64,000 nt of DNA from Laccaria trichodermophora (Eukaryota > Basidiomycota > Agaricomycetes > Agaricales > Hydnangiaceae). Below the pieces are notes generated by a model, which worked only from the letters and a program-made list of their open reading frames with translations, did not search any database and was not told the origin of the DNA. Location: contig JACTVC010000040.1 of the NCBI GenBank assembly GCA_018417955.1, forward strand, positions 248,001 to 312,000, written 5' to 3'. This document shows, in pieces, positions 42,328 through 53,771 of this stretch; within the stretch, counting starts at the first letter, position 1; each line of letters opens with the position of its first letter. The translations under genes and the position numbers were made by a program.

Positions 42328-43599
42328 TTGTTTATCATTATGGCACTTTTCAGGATCACATTGCTATACTTATTTTACGGAAATTGTATAAATTCTCCAT
42401 CAAGATGTTACAGAATGGCGAGAGTATGAATGTGTTCGGAGTAGTCATCACCTTGTTTGTCAAGGTCTCCCACTGTCATAAATACCAATGCTTTAGCGGC
42501 GGGCGAGCCCGCCCGGTCCCCGACTCTTTTTTTTAGATAGGTAGCTACGGACCTCACTAGCACTCCTCATCATCCCCGTTATTCATGCATTCAGAAAGCC
42601 GCCAACGACTCACACAACCACCCCACATCCCTAATTAATTTACATACCCCTCTCCAACCTGCTAGATAACATTTGCTGGAAGACATACGAACACGCGAGA
42701 AGAAAGCTGAAGAAAGCTTTTCTCGAATCTCAGACATAGATCTCCAACTCCAGAGTAAGCAAATTCAATTTTTGATTCCGAACGAAGATCACGGAGTCTT
42801 CCAGAGAGCCCAAGTAACATTATGAACTCCGACAATACAACATTCCCATAGATAGACTCATTTTAAGATCCGACAGAAGTTTCTAGACGATGGTTTTGGA
42901 GCTATAGAAATACCCATTCAGTAGAGCACATTCGCGTTCGACAGAACCCTCCTTAGAGTCGGGGACAGATACAAACAATGAGCATAGGGGTGGGGTTCTG
43001 ACTTGCAGAATGCGCACGCGAGCGGACAATTATGTACAAACAATGAGCAAAGGGGCCATAGGGCTCTTTTCTTGCAGAATGCGCACGCGAGCGGACAATC
43101 ACGTACAAATAATGAGCGTAGGGGCCAGCTGCCATAGGGCTTCTTGCAGAATGCGCACGCGAGCGAGCAAGCATGTATAAACAATGGGTCGAGGGGGCAG
43201 GCTTTTGTTTTTATTTTCATAAATACTGTTCAATTTTCAAGTTGAAAATAAGTCGACCTGCGAGGAGCGAACCGCGAAGCGGTTCGGCGACGAGCAGGGC
43301 GATACTCTTACTGCAGAAGTTTTTGTTGATAGGCAGTACTGGGATCCGGAGCGACAGGAACTGAATTGTCAGCAAGCAAGGTGACTGCTGCCGCTGCTAA
43401 GTGTCAGCCTCTAGTAGACTATACTGTAGCTTTGCAAGGGAGGGTGACAAGGCCTGAATTTTCTCATGTGATGTGACAATCGCGTTGCGCCTAAGCGTGT
43501 CAACGAATTTGAGTCAACCATCGACCAAAGACAGCATTCAGAGCTCTGTGCTCATATCTAACTCAAATCTGAGTAGCTTCAGGCATTTCCTTGATAATT
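42328..43599. other. Intergenic, hairpin-bounded segment with tandem repeats
   Basis: No gene. GC-rich perfect hairpins occur at 42498..42513 (GGCGGGC/GCCCGCC) and 43268..43286 (CGAACCGC/GCGGTTCG), about 770 bp apart; the segment between them is AT-richer and holds a roughly 70-bp tandem repeat. This may be one inserted element. The region right of 43290 probably contains the RAD18 promoter. Confidence 0.4.
42961..43190 (+). repeat. Tandem repeat, about 70-bp unit, three to four copies
   Basis: Units starting CTTGCAGAATGCGCACGCGA occur at 43002, 43071 and 43143, each followed by CGGACAAT..GTACAAA.AATGAGC and AGGGGCCATAGGGC. A partial unit (ACAAACAATGAGCATAGGGG) precedes them at 42970. The spacings are 69 and 72 bp. 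On the minus strand the units could encode repeats such as CPLACAFCK, but I find no start, splice or context supporting a gene. Confidence 0.8.
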
Positions 43600-45239
43600 A
43601 TGCCTTTTGGGGTTTCTGCGAGCGACGACACGAATCCAACAAACGACTTTTTCCTCGCCGACGTCCCAGACCCCACAGATTTTCCCCCTGCAGCGGAAGC
43701 GCCAGGTCTACGAAGCGTTGACGGGGCTTTTCGATGCACTATCTGTGGGGAGCTCTTTGATGGCCCAGTAACTCTTCCCTGCGGCCATTGCTTTTGCTCA
43801 GGCGTGAGTGACAGACAACGAAGTCATCCCATGGTCTGCACCTCACCCAACGCCTTTCTTCCGTTAGTGTATACGACCAGCAATGTCTCACAAGCAAGAA
43901 TGTCCTAGTTGCCGTAAAGGTGCGAACGAGGGACACCTTAGACCCAATCCAATCGTGGAGGAAATCATAAATGGCTGGAAGGATGCCAGGTACGTATGTG
44001 AGCTGATGGGTTTATCGTATCTTGCTAATGTACGAAGCTCTCAGGCCATATATACTGTCTCTCGTGAAGCAAGAGGCGCAAAGAAAGACGGCTGGCCAAA
44101 TGGAAGTGCACGCCAGCCCCGCTAAAAAGCGCAAGAGAAGTCAAGAGAGGAGTTCTAGTGAACTTGGCAGCGTCCCTGGTCTACCCCACACACCCATCAA
44201 ACCGCGTCCCTCTGGGAAAATGTCGCATTCCCCCTCGAAGCCAAACCCAGTCAAATATCCGTCCGACGGCGGCGCAGGTCCGTCTAGGATACCAACGTCT
44301 GATGTGGACGAGGAGGACCTTCCAAATACCTTGGGGCTTAATCCAAAATGTATGCAGTACTTCGTTTATCATGAACCGAACAAGAAGCTAATGGGCGTTT
44401 TCAGCTGACGACCTTGTCAAGTGTCCTTTATGCGAAAAACGAGTCCGTTACAAGAACCTAAACGGTCATATGGACCGCAGTTGCAAGGACCCTGCGCCCG
44501 TCAGCAGTTCTTCGCAGTGGTCGAAAATCATGGCACCGAAGGGCAACGCAAGAGGAAAACAAAAGTATGCCTGAAAAAAGGTTGCTTGGTGAATCGTCTG
44601 ATGTTGTATTCATATTCAGGAAGAAAAGCAGTGAGACGGACGAGGAGTTTCCTCTTCCAAAGGCATCATACGCCACCTTGAAGGACAAGCAGCTTAAGGA
44701 AATGCTGCAGGAACACGAGCTTCCGATTACCGGTGACCGTCCACAATGGGAACAACGACATCAACGGTAGGACATTCCCTTTTTTATCTTATAGGAGGTG
44801 GGTTAACGACTTCATGTTATAATTAAGGTGGGTTATGATGTACAACGCGAATCTGGATCGATCGCTTGCCAATAGGAAGACAAAGGCTGAACTTCGACGC
44901 GATGTTAAGAAATGGGAAGAAGAGATGTCCAGAAAGAAAAAACCTGTTGTCGAAGACTTGGTAAAATATCAGGTAAGGGTTGACGCAACATGTTCATAAT
45001 CCTGTCTTTCTGATGTCACTTGCTAAATGACAAATCAGCAAACCCACAAACCAGAGTTTGACAGGCTTCTTAAGCTAGCCAAAAGTACCAGAGGTAAATC
45101 GGCGCTTGAACCTAACGCGGCACCCTCGTCATCAGATGATAACCATAAACCCGTGTCCACGGACGCATCCTTAGTTGGACCGCCTTCTTCGATGACGGCT
45201 GTGGACGATGTTATCAACTTGGATTCTGACAAGGAATAG
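43600..45239 (+). CDS. RAD18: E3 ubiquitin ligase RAD18
   Basis: Postreplication-repair E3 that works with Rad6 to monoubiquitinate PCNA. Seven exons: 43600..43803, 43868..43989, 44045..44349, 44405..44564, 44620..44766, 44828..44972 and 45039..45239; 427 aa. A RING lies at about 46-85 (CTICGELF, then CGHCFCSG|CIRPAMSHKQECPSC). A UBZ-type zinc finger is at about 215-240 (CPLCEKRVRYKNLNGHMDRS, with the final Cys next). A SAP-like segment follows (YATLKDKQLKEMLQEHELPI). The C-terminal part is basic and then Ser-rich. Introns are 51-66 bp. The start is the first ATG in the RING frame (MPFGVS). Confidence 0.93.
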
Positions 45240-46580
45240 TTGATGTTTAGATAACGTATTTTTTTCTTTGTGCTTTATCTCCCAATTCTATCGTTGGCGA
45301 TGGCAGCTTTTTAGGGAAAAGACCGAGATTCGGCAACAAGTGGGGCGTGCACACAAGCGTCCTTATGGAATACAAGACCTAAAGATCGCGCTTAATGGCC
45401 AAATGGCAAGAGCTTTACCTCGATACCCATGTTGTTGAGTTGAATCGATGAGCCTAAATTGGCTGGAATTGGACGTATGGCAGGCGGACATGACCCACCA
45501 GGAGAGACCAGGAGGAGTACGTAACTCTTATTTCCGGTTTTCCTATTTTGATGGTCGCCCACATACAGCTTACAAAGGCCAAGGATTTGCGTTCGGCCAG
45601 CGCGAGAGTGACCACGCTGAAAAGAACAACTGATTCCAAAATCAGCAGAAAGACGTTGACAGGACTGCCAAAATGAAGAACCTCGCAAGTCGAACTTCTA
45701 AAGACAAACGAAATAACTGAGTGTCTCTCGACGCAAGACCGATATACCCCGCGTTGATACCTACCAAGGGATCATGAGCAAGCAGCCAAGAGCTTTCCTT
45801 TGGAGAGTGAAAGTCCGACTCGGAAGAGGGACCCTGAGTGTTAACATTGACCTCTAGGCCTGAAGGCCTGACGCCCAACATCCGTACTTCCAAGGGCAAG
45901 CGCCTTATCATTTCGCTTCAATGATAAATCCCCTGAGAGGATAGCCTAGGGTAACGTATTCCCTGTTTACCGCGCATTCAATCTAACAGAAAGAATTGCT
46001 ACTTGCTTCTTGAACGCAAAGGGTTCGAGGGAGAAAGGACCGAGATCCGACTCTCAGATAGCGTTGGGATGGCGCGTGAGGGCGCGTGACGCTGATATCC
46101 CTGGCAGACAAGCCAGACCAGTGAGTTTAACCTGAGTTGTGGAATGCAGGTGCCCACAAAGGTTCCAACAGTCAAGCTTGCATTACTCCGATTCAAGGAA
46201 CAAGTTCTTGTTGTCCTACTGAAATTTGAAAGTGGTGTAACAGGTCCCCCATCTCGACCGTTAACCATTGGCCCGTATGGGAAGTGTGTGATTGATGTTG
46301 GATATATTTCTCCCAGCCGAGTGTTAGCCCTTTTGTCGTTGTTCTTCCATTCGACGATGCCGATCAATCCGAAAAAGGCAACCTTTGTAAAGGGAGTTCA
46401 TCCGGTCTCCACGTGGGTCGATCCGTGGTATCGTGGTTTTGTACTCCATTAGGCAGTCGCCCGACACTACATATGGTACCCTATCCAGGTCCCATTCAAT
46501 TCTCGCCTGCCCTTCCCCACCTTCTTCCTGGTTGCGCGCCTTTCGTATATTTTACATTCATTCCTACACCCTCTTTCCTA
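45240..46580. other. Intergenic, 1.3 kb, no gene recognised
   Basis: Frames of about 90-120 codons exist on both strands (45392..45688, 45642..45911 and 45999..46367 on minus; 46144..46452 on plus), but they overlap each other and none has a family-like pattern. The region may be an old decayed gene or repeat. A small inverted AGGCCTGAAGGCCT lies near 45855. Confidence 0.35.
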
Positions 46581-47340
46581 ATGTCGTCGGACCATTCAAC
46601 AGTACGTCTCCTAAATATACCCCTTGAGCGCTAACCAACCACGCATTTCGTAGCTTTCCTACGAGAAATCAAGGACCATTGTAAGATCTTTCATATCACC
46701 TTGCACAAACCAGGCGTTAATTATTATTTAGGATGGGCAACCCATTAGAGGTACACACAAAGTGAAATATCACCCAAGCGCAGAGTGGGATTTCCAGTTG
46801 GATAGCGAACATCTACCTATCGATCTCTCGCTGATCTTGCCTCACTACCGCGCCCGAAGTCAACCAATAGAGCACCGCATGACGATGTTCGCCGAGTCTC
46901 GATCAAGCCCTGTTAAGTTGAAAGTGGTGCGTTCTGTTTGCTGGAAACGTCCCACCTCCGAACTAAACGAATTATCACAGTGCCGGAACTCTCCTCGGAC
47001 TAGATTCTACCTCGAAGTGCAAGGCGGCGCATCAGATGTCACCCTCTGGCTTCCCTCAGATTTCAAAGGACGGATTCACCACGCGGGGAAGGCCACGTTT
47101 TCTGCTGGGTTTATTAACCGGATTTTGCGGAGGGCTCGCGTGAACGAGCCAGATGGGGAGGAACGTCACGATGAAGACGAGGTCGTCGTGATAACACGTG
47201 GGCGCATCACATTCAAAATGTGGGACATCCAAACGTCTTCGCCCGAGAATACCCACAAAGAGTCACTAAAAAGGATTTTTGGTTGCTCTTGGAAAGCACC
47301 CGAGACGGTCATCGATTGGGACTTCTTGCTAAAAGATTAA
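46581..47340 (+). CDS. Fungal beta-rich protein, DUF7330-like
   Basis: Likely exons 46581..46601, 46654..46680, 46732..46926 and 46981..47340 (200 aa). The last intron (46927..46980, GTGCGT...TCACAG, 54 bp) has no stop and could be retained, giving 218 aa; splicing gives the family-like run KLKVCRNSPRTRFYLEVQ. Conserved-looking core: SDVTLWLPSDFKGRIHHAGK, ATFSAGFINRI, DEVVVITRGRITFKMWD. This resembles a family of fungal proteins with one beta-rich domain (DUF7330-type, from memory). No signal peptide, no membrane segment, function unknown. Confidence 0.65.
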
Positions 47341-47886
47341 CCCAGAGTTGATTTTCTTCTTTCCCTGTCCGCAATTTCTCCGGCCTGCTGCCTTCCATTC
47401 ATCTCTCTTTATTACGTCCTTCACATCCGTCTCGTCACATTCTCTGCACTCATACCATTTCGTTCGTGTCTAATCCCTTCACTTCATCACATCCTGTAGC
47501 ACTAGCACCAGATTCGAACTGTAGCCTCATATACCGTCCCTCACATTGTAGCACAAGCTCTCACCTATGCCTCTAGTAGAATTCTATGATCACCGACGTG
47601 TCACCGACTATACCCTAGGCCTATGCTTATGCCCACATGCCAACTACAATTGGGAGTGATAACTTCTCAGTATCCTTCGAAGCAGCTGTCAGCGTATGAA
47701 CTACGCATTTTACTACATATGCCGTTTACAATTGCGAAAGTTTTTTTTTTTTGTATTGTCTCCGGTGAGTTTATTGTACAACAACATTCCATCATGCGTG
47801 CGAATGAGATGAAAAAATGAGTAAGAAATAATGTAGGTCTGATGTAGGTTAAAGAGGGCTAAAGAGATGGAAGAGATGAACGACAG
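47341..47886. other. Convergent 3' ends, 546 bp
   Basis: Between the DUF7330-like stop (+) and the CIA2 stop (-). Pyrimidine-rich stretches with a run of T near 47740; no gene seen. Confidence 0.4.
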
Positions 47887-48553
47887 TCAGATTGCACCTA
47901 CGTTCGAAAGACATTTCTCCACCGTATCAAGGAGAACTGGGTTCTCCAACGCAGCGGCTACCCTCTCCTTATCATTCAATTGTTTGTTCACTTTAATTTC
48001 CCTGTCATCCCCTACTGGAAAAGAAGAAAAAGGGTGGGCTTACCAGCATGTTCGCTTTGATGCGAGCCAGGCTTGACATATATGTCCACTTTGAAGCGGT
48101 TGGGGAGGCTTCGGAGCAAACGAACTCGTATCGACAGGCCTCATTATATCATTAGACAAAAATTAAAGACAGTGTAGACAACTTACCAATTAGGGTGGAC
48201 ATGCCGCAATGGGGCACAGTAGGCGTGAATTCCACTTTAACGTGGTTGCTCCCGACAGAAATCTGCGGGGCTGAAACAACCCTCAGCTCCTCCAGGGTGT
48301 TTGGATGCTCAGGATCGTATATGGCACGAATTAGGTCTATATCCGAGTGTAAACCCTTTTCTGAGGCATGATGAGCATCGCACTCACCGAAGATCTCGTC
48401 TTGGTCAATCTCCTCAATGCTATCATCTTCACCGTCGCTTTCTTCATAAGTGTCACGCAGCCATAAGGATTGAGCCAACAAATCCGAATATTTCCCAGAA
48501 GCCTTTGCCGGCGAAAATACCACAGGATTTGGATTGAAAATCTCCCCAGCCAT
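47887..48553 (-). CDS. CIA2: Cytosolic iron-sulfur assembly targeting protein CIA2 (MIP18 family)
   Basis: Part of the CIA targeting complex that hands Fe-S clusters to nuclear and cytosolic apoproteins. Exons 48388..48553, 48187..48336, 48044..48139 and 47887..47990; 171 aa. Family hallmarks are [37 protein letters not shown] (with the reactive Cys), [20 protein letters not shown] and [17 protein letters not shown]. The first intron (51 bp) is a multiple of three without a stop, so an unspliced reading also stays open; splicing restores DEIF|DLIRAI as in homologues. The N-terminus is acidic ([14 protein letters not shown]). Confidence 0.95.
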
Positions 48554-48710
48554 CACGACGGGAGTTGAGCTTAATGAAGCGTGACTGTAACAAAGTCACG
48601 CGACGGCAGCGTCGCGTTTCCGTTCGGTCTCCCCGCATCGCTACCACCTGTCTCGTTGCTCTAGAGCTCCACTCCGCCCGTCACATTCACCCTTGAATAT
48701 CCCTGTCGAA

Positions 48711-50625
48711 ATGCCGCCAAAGGTGGGACCATTCAATTCAAGCCGCCGACGGGGCCACTAAGTCTTACGGCAGAGAAAACGCGCCGATGATGCAACAGCG
48801 GCAACTGGAGACTCAGGAGCGTCGACCAGAGCTACTCGTGCCTCGACGAGGGGTTCTGTAAGTGGTACTTCACGGTCGAATGCCTCTGCCTACTTGACTC
48901 CGGTATCAAAGAAGAAGTCTACAAAGGCGACGAGTGATGGTGCAGTTGAGCCGGCGGACAGCGTCGAGGCACGCGTTTCTGACATTGCCTTTCGCGAGAT
49001 ACTGACCCTTATATTATATAGGCTGGACCTGCCACCAAGAAACCGAAGAACAAAGCTAGCAAGGGTAAATCTGCGACAGAGCCATCTTCGAGTGCCGTTC
49101 AAGCTGCAGGAAAGACAGGGACAAAAGGGTGCGTGTGTTCAGCTCTCTGAATGGTTTTTTTCCTTCCTCTCCATTCCTACAATGGCATATGTCTACACTC
49201 TTTCATCCTCGAAAAATAAGTGGATGACGTAATCTATTTAACTCTATTATAAAGCGGTGCAGGCTGCACGTGGCTATCTGGACGTGACACAGCCGCCCGC
49301 ACTGACCCTTTCCATTTATACGGTGCTCCCAGCTCTTCGAGTTGGTGAATGCCGCACTCATGCCCTTTTCGTCCTTATTTTGCTGCTCTTCTAACAACGT
49401 TAAACGTGCCTACAGCGTCGACGAGCCGGCGCACAGTAAGGGTAAATCTCTCCCACCTCAGGTACGTGTCGCGCTTAATCGAACCTTGAGAATCGCGTCT
49501 TACCAGTTTGTTCAGGATGTAATTCCACCTCCCACTGTATCGCTCACTAATACAACACCAGCGACTATACCCCCGCCCAAACCCGTGCTGCCATCCAAAA
49601 ATGAACCCTACACACCTCAACGTTCACTCTCCCTCTTCCAAAGTTACGCTGACAGCGACAACTCCAATGTGATTGGTCCCGAATCATTTGAGACACTTTG
49701 CAGTGCTGCGAACATCCCTTTGGATGGCTCGCTACCTCTGATTCTGGCGTGGCAAATGCAGGCGAAGGAGATGGCTAAAATATCGAAGGACGAATGGATG
49801 AAGGCCACCGAGTCGCTCAAGCGAGTCTTCTTCCATACAATCTGATGATTCACCTGACCATCTTCCATCAGAATTTCCTCACTTTCCCAACTGACGGTCG
49901 CGTTGACTGATCTGGAAAACCTGCTGATTCTGGGGAAGCCAAGTCTTAAAAAATCCGCAAAGAAGGATCAGGATCCTTATGACCGGACACTTTACTACTC
50001 TTACGCAGACGACGCAAAAGCTGCTTTCCAAAAGTTTTACATGTTCTGTTTTTCCCTTGCCAAACCGGAGTACGTCACTACATCTCCGCCGGAATGTCGC
50101 GGTAACAGTTGACACTTGCCATTCTAATTTAGGCAATCAAGAAACATTGACATGGAGGTACGTATGTTTTTTTCTCGCCAGCGAATCGCATTATTGACGC
50201 TTTGACTAGACCTCAATAGCCTTCTGGTCTGTGCTACTCACCCCCCATTATCCCGTCATGAAAGAAGTCCTCCAATTCATTACCGTCCGTCTGTTGCTCT
50301 TGCCAATCCTGTTTCGTTCTCATTCTTTGATGTTGACAGGAAAGGCAAGGAACCTACAGGGCTGCCAACAAAGATCTTTGGAGCATGGTACGCCATAGCC
50401 TTATCCATGTCAATCCCCGTTTGTTTCACACAACCCCACAGATGCTCGAGTTCTGTGTGACCGTCAAGCCGACCCTTCAAGACTACGAAGCTGACGGAGT
50501 AAGCGTTTGACATCTAGTTATCCTCCTCCTGCTAACTTCGTATCAAGGCATGGCCGACACTACTGGATGACTACGTTGCCTGGAAAAACAGTAAGACAAG
50601 CGGCGATTCTTTGGAGACTGACTAA
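48711..50625 (+). CDS. DCN1: DCN1-like cullin neddylation co-E3 with N-terminal extension
   Basis: Promotes Nedd8 transfer from Ubc12 to cullins. Eleven exons: 48711..48722, 48774..48974, 49022..49128, 49416..49461, 49516..49820, 49872..50069, 50133..50157, 50210..50284, 50340..50387, 50442..50498 and 50548..50625; 383 aa. The potentiating-neddylation domain is clear: LFQSYADSDNSNVIGPESFE, PLILAWQMQAKEMAKISKDE, LTDLENLLILGKPSLKK, MKEVLQFI, NKDLWSMMLEFCVTV, ADGAWPTLLDDYVAWK. The first 110 residues are basic, Ser/Thr/Lys-rich and poorly conserved. Intron 3 is unusually long (287 bp) though in phase. The intron 49821..49871 needs a GC donor (AA|GCGAGT) to keep SLKISSL; a GT alternative would drop three residues. 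Confidence 0.85.
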
Positions 50626-50979
50626 GGACTATTTTCTCGCCAATCTTCGCTCTTGGGTGCTCTTTGATTAGAATAGGTTCATCGTATTACATATTATCGG
50701 ATAATTTCATACTTGTGCGGACGGGCCCCTAGATTTGAGTTGACCAGATGCCATGGCGCAACCTGTTGCACCTTCAGCTGGAAATTGAATAACTCTGTGA
50801 TGCTGACGGACAACTCTCTCTGTGTTGACGCTTTGGGGGACAAGAGGATGATTGAGAACAAGGACTAGATTACAATAGCATAACTACACCAGCTGCCTAA
50901 ATAACAATACTCTAGCCCTCTTGGGTCATAACGAGAAATATATAATCCATGATATTCGTCAGTTGGTATAGTGGGTATC
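50626..50979. other. Convergent 3' ends
   Basis: 354 bp between DCN1 (+) and the aldehyde dehydrogenase (-); nothing recognised. Confidence 0.4.
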
Positions 50980-53425
50980 TTACGGCTTCCCGGTTCGCGC
51001 TGCTTGGATGAGTGCAATGAGACCGCGTATCCTGGCGCGCCAACCATGAGCATAAACAAAGCGAACCAATCCGCTTGTAAATTGCCTAGGTGGGGACATT
51101 GTTAGCTTATTCGAGGAAAGTAGTCGAATGACACCACGTACCAACTGTATGCAATAGACCGAAGAGGATAATCCATTACTCTCGGGATGGTGGTTTGAAT
51201 CAAGTTTGGCCAGCGGTCGACCATGATGGCCTTTGGATTTGTCAGAGAGCGAAGACCTTCTGGTCCACCTTTGAGCAAGTTAAAAGGTTAAGAAGGTATC
51301 CGACACAAGGTGAAAAGTCAATACCAAATCTTCCATAACCGCTGTACTTGGTTCCTCCAAAGGGCAAATCCTGACTATAACTCAAATGTAAGACTTCTGA
51401 ATGTAAAGAAACGAGGTATTTGGCACAAACTTCATCTGCAAATAAAATTGAGCAATGAAACGCGTCATTTCAGTAAGTTGAAGCTTGCTTACATAGAATA
51501 CTCCAAAGTCATTGATTGAAACCATGCCACACTCCAGTTGTTTCGCAACCTTGACGCATTGATCTTGGTCTGGACCAAAGACACTGGCGCCGAGTCCGTA
51601 TCTTGTGCCATTCGCAATTTCGATCGCCTCTTCAACGTCCTCATAGGGCATCAAGACAGCGACGGGGGCGAACACTACCAGAGAAACGTCAGTAACTGAA
51701 TTAATCTGACGCAGTCTGAGTAGGAGAAGGTTGACGAACGTTCTTGGTTTGCTATATCCATTTTCGTATCAACCGGCCCAACAACGGTTGGGGAGAAGAA
51801 ATAACCGTTGACGAGCTGGTCGTGTCCATGTTTGTATTCCTTCCCACCTACAACCTGAGCGCCAGCCTCGGTAGCATCGCGGATGATTTTTTCTAGTCCG
51901 CGGAACCGGTCACCGGAAATCATCGACCCTCCATCGACAGTCGTTACATATCCTTCCTGTGTGAGAGCCAAAACAGAACCGACACGGAATTTTTCCGCAA
52001 GCTCCGAGAACATCTCGTATAGCTCGTCATACTGCTTGGAATGGACGATGAGCCTTTCAATTCCAATACAGTTTTGGCCCATGTTTTGACTGTTTGTTGC
52101 TTAGCTGGGTAGCAATGGAAATGGATGCAGACTTACTAGACCCCTCGGAACCACAAGCTGACCCATTTCTTTAGATCGGTGTCGGGAAGAATGATAGCAG
52201 GATCCTTGCCTCCGAGTTCAAGTGTCACCGGAGTGAGGTGGTCTGTCGCCGCCATGGCAATCTAGAAATGAGTGAGTGAAAGACGACGAATGTAAACATT
52301 ATGCCCCACTTTACGTCCAACAGTTTCAGAGCCAATAAAAGTAATATGTTTGATATGTGGAGACCGAGTGAGAGCATCAGCTTGTTCAGGGTAGCAACAC
52401 ACAACTTGAACCAAGTCGGGATCGTGACCACATGCCCGAAGACACTCTTCGATGGCTCCAACGAACCATCCTGTAGACCAGATAACTTGTTCGGAACACT
52501 TCAGAACAACACCGTTTCCAGCGAAAATGGCAGCCAAGATTGGTGACCAAGCATTGTGTAGCGCTATAGTTGTTGAGGCAAAAAAAAAACGGTAGTAAAT
52601 GTAGCACTCACGATAGTTCCATGAAACTATCGCAGCCACAACCCCCAGAGGATCATAGTGTACCTGGGACTTTTTATAAAACATCATGAAATTCGTTGAT
52701 CGCGTTTCCGGTCGTAGTGCTTTTTCTCCGTGGTCCAGCAGCCATTCCATCTTGGAGCATGTCGTCAGAATTTCACCCAGTGCAGCATCAATCACTAGAA
52801 TCAGGGCGCCACTTCGGTTAAACTCTCAAACAGAGAAAAGAGTGACATACACGTCTTCCCTGTATCGCGGCACGCGACACGAGCGACAACTTCCTGATTG
52901 TCAACAAGCCATTTCATCAAGCTCCTGATGACGCGTCTCCTTTGTCTAAATGTCGTTTTCTTCCACGTCTTGGAGGCCACGGTGGCACGCTCAATCTTTC
53001 TGGCAATGTCATCTTCGCCGTCCGCAAGGTACGTGTCAAGGTGAAGCCCTGACGCAGGATCAAAACTCGTAATGTAGCGACATCCAGGCAGGTTCAAAGG
53101 CGGGAGAATGGAGTCATCATCGAGATGAGATTCGAGGTGTGGGCGTTCGAGTACTTTAGACTCCCAGTGGGGGTCCGCAGCCTATGTATGAGTGAGTGTG
53201 AATTGCTTTGATACATATAAGAAAACTAACTGCAGGGGAGTTATATTCAAATGGAACGGGGCTATTGTGTTTCTTCTGATAGCGTTCATAGACAAGATAG
53301 ATCCCAAAAGCGAAGAATATAGTGAGGGGGTAGACGATTGCATCTACGCCTTCCTTTTTATCATGATTTCCACCTATTTTCCCCGTAACCCAAGGGTGAT
53401 TCATTAGAGATATTAAAGCGTCCAT
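50980..53425 (-). CDS. MSC7: Membrane-anchored aldehyde dehydrogenase, MSC7 type
   Basis: NAD(P)-dependent aldehyde dehydrogenase of the fungal Msc7 group. Ten exons: 53231..53425, 52851..53181, 52612..52794, 52310..52563, 52137..52261, 51740..52089, 51493..51674, 51325..51370, 51142..51268 and 50980..51085; 632 aa. An N-terminal membrane segment is near residues 28-47 ([20 protein letters not shown]). The catalytic core shows [44 protein letters not shown] (catalytic Glu) and [13 protein letters not shown] (catalytic Cys), then [21 protein letters not shown] second hydrophobic stretch is near the C-terminus. Its length and N-terminal anchor match yeast Msc7. Introns are about 46-60 bp with consistent phases. 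Confidence 0.9.
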
Positions 53426-53771
53426 TGTGCTGAACCCACAGAGGGAACGTGAAGAGCGGTGAGCGTTGAATACAGAAAACGAACAACACACGACCTTCAC
53501 AACAATTTCAAGTCACATGATGCAGCTGTTTGAAAGGATTGGATTGTGACTACGGGTATAGAACAGGGAGATTGCGATGGTACAGGAATGATAATATGGA
53601 GGGTAAGCAATTAACCGGCCGTCGACCAACGATGTCGGGTGGGGGTGGGATGCAGATGCTAAATTATCATGTCCAAAGTTCAAAGAGTAATGATCTTGCG
53701 GCTGGCGAACCCGCAAAAGAAAGAACGCAGTGGTGGAAGTATAACGATAATAAAAAAAGAGCTTGCCTTTA
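53426..53771. other. Intergenic, promoter side of aldehyde dehydrogenase
   Basis: 346 bp between the start of the aldehyde dehydrogenase and the stop of KNR4, both minus-strand. No gene seen. Confidence 0.4.

Noticed and set aside
42498..42540. A Helitron 3' end
   Set aside because: The hairpin is present on the minus strand, but the following CTAA is not placed before a T and no matching 5' TC end was found.
42961..43190. A CRISPR-like array
   Set aside because: Units are directly tandem, about 70 bp, without unique spacers, in a eukaryotic genome.
42918..43220. A minus-strand Cys-rich repeat protein over the tandem units
   Set aside because: The repetition comes from the DNA repeat itself; there is no start context, intron or homologue pattern.
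46144..46452. A 102-codon plus-strand frame as a gene
   Set aside because: No splice partners or family pattern, and overlapping frames on the other strand look equally good.
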